Assembly: GCA_910578235.1 (NCBI GenBank)
Contig: CAJTPP010000015.1
Coordinates: 43,306-48,795, forward strand
Reading direction: 5' to 3'
Length of the DNA: 5,490 nucleotides
From: an uncultured Clostridia bacterium
GTDB taxonomy: Bacteria; Bacillota; Clostridia; UBA1381
The notes under the pieces were generated by a model. The model did no database searches. It was not told the DNA's origin and saw nothing but the letters and a program-made list of their open reading frames with translations. The first letter of the stretch is position 1. Each line of letters begins with the position of its first letter. Below, one piece after another: positions 5,454 through 5,490 of the stretch. A program made the position numbers and the translations under genes.

Positions 5454-5490
5454 TTAGTTATTATCCTCACTGTTTTCTGACAGGCGAACC
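5454..5490 (-). CDS. possible C-terminal end of a convergent gene (partial)
   Basis: On the minus strand one frame entering from the right edge reads VRLSENSEDNN and stops at TAA (5456-5454). The acidic, Asn/Ser-rich tail and its position facing the bidirectional terminator fit the end of a convergent gene. Only 11 codons are visible, the other frames are also partly open, and no product can be named. Confidence 0.3.
   Translation of the reverse strand, partial: VRLSENSEDNN

Overview
The window looks like chromosomal DNA of an endospore-forming, anaerobic-type Firmicute, most likely class Clostridia. The evidence is a full-length spoIVA (a gene confined to endospore formers), strong AAGGAGG-type ribosome binding sites, sigma-A promoters with extended -10 elements, AT-rich spacers and a Clostridia-style secreted surface protein. 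No phage, CRISPR or transposase genes are visible.

Layout. (1) Positions 1-829, minus strand: the first 276 codons of a eukaryote-like (type II) isocitrate dehydrogenase, cut by the window edge, with a clear promoter at 892-920. (2) Positions 830-1286: a 457-bp spacer without a normal gene but with much structure. It has two duplicated plus-strand promoters. The predicted start site falls at the foot of a 19-bp long-range stem that closes a ~200-nt rod-like fold (1003-1203). After this comes a strong intrinsic terminator (1229-1259) whose 5' arm can also pair with an upstream segment, as in an attenuator. (3) Positions 1287-2894: a secreted modular protein with a Pro/Thr linker and a chitobiase-C-terminal-like domain, followed by a hairpin terminator. 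(4) Positions 3042-4520: spoIVA, with a possible sigma-E promoter and three SpoIIID-like boxes upstream. (5) Positions 4549-5244: a lipoprotein with an RsiV/PdaC-like extracellular region, 28 nt behind spoIVA and probably in the same transcript, ending in a terminator. (6) Positions 5277-5453: a short hairpin-rich spacer, then the possible C-terminal end of a convergent minus-strand gene at the window edge.

How the parts fit. icd is central metabolism and is divergent from the structured leader/secreted-protein unit; the facing promoters are only 8 bp apart at their -35 elements. spoIVA and the lipoprotein form a likely sporulation (mother-cell) unit. The best candidate for something undescribed is the 1003-1259 RNA or element. 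It is either a stand-alone 6S-like small RNA, an attenuating 5' leader for the secreted protein, or a miniature inverted-repeat element; sequence alone does not decide between these.
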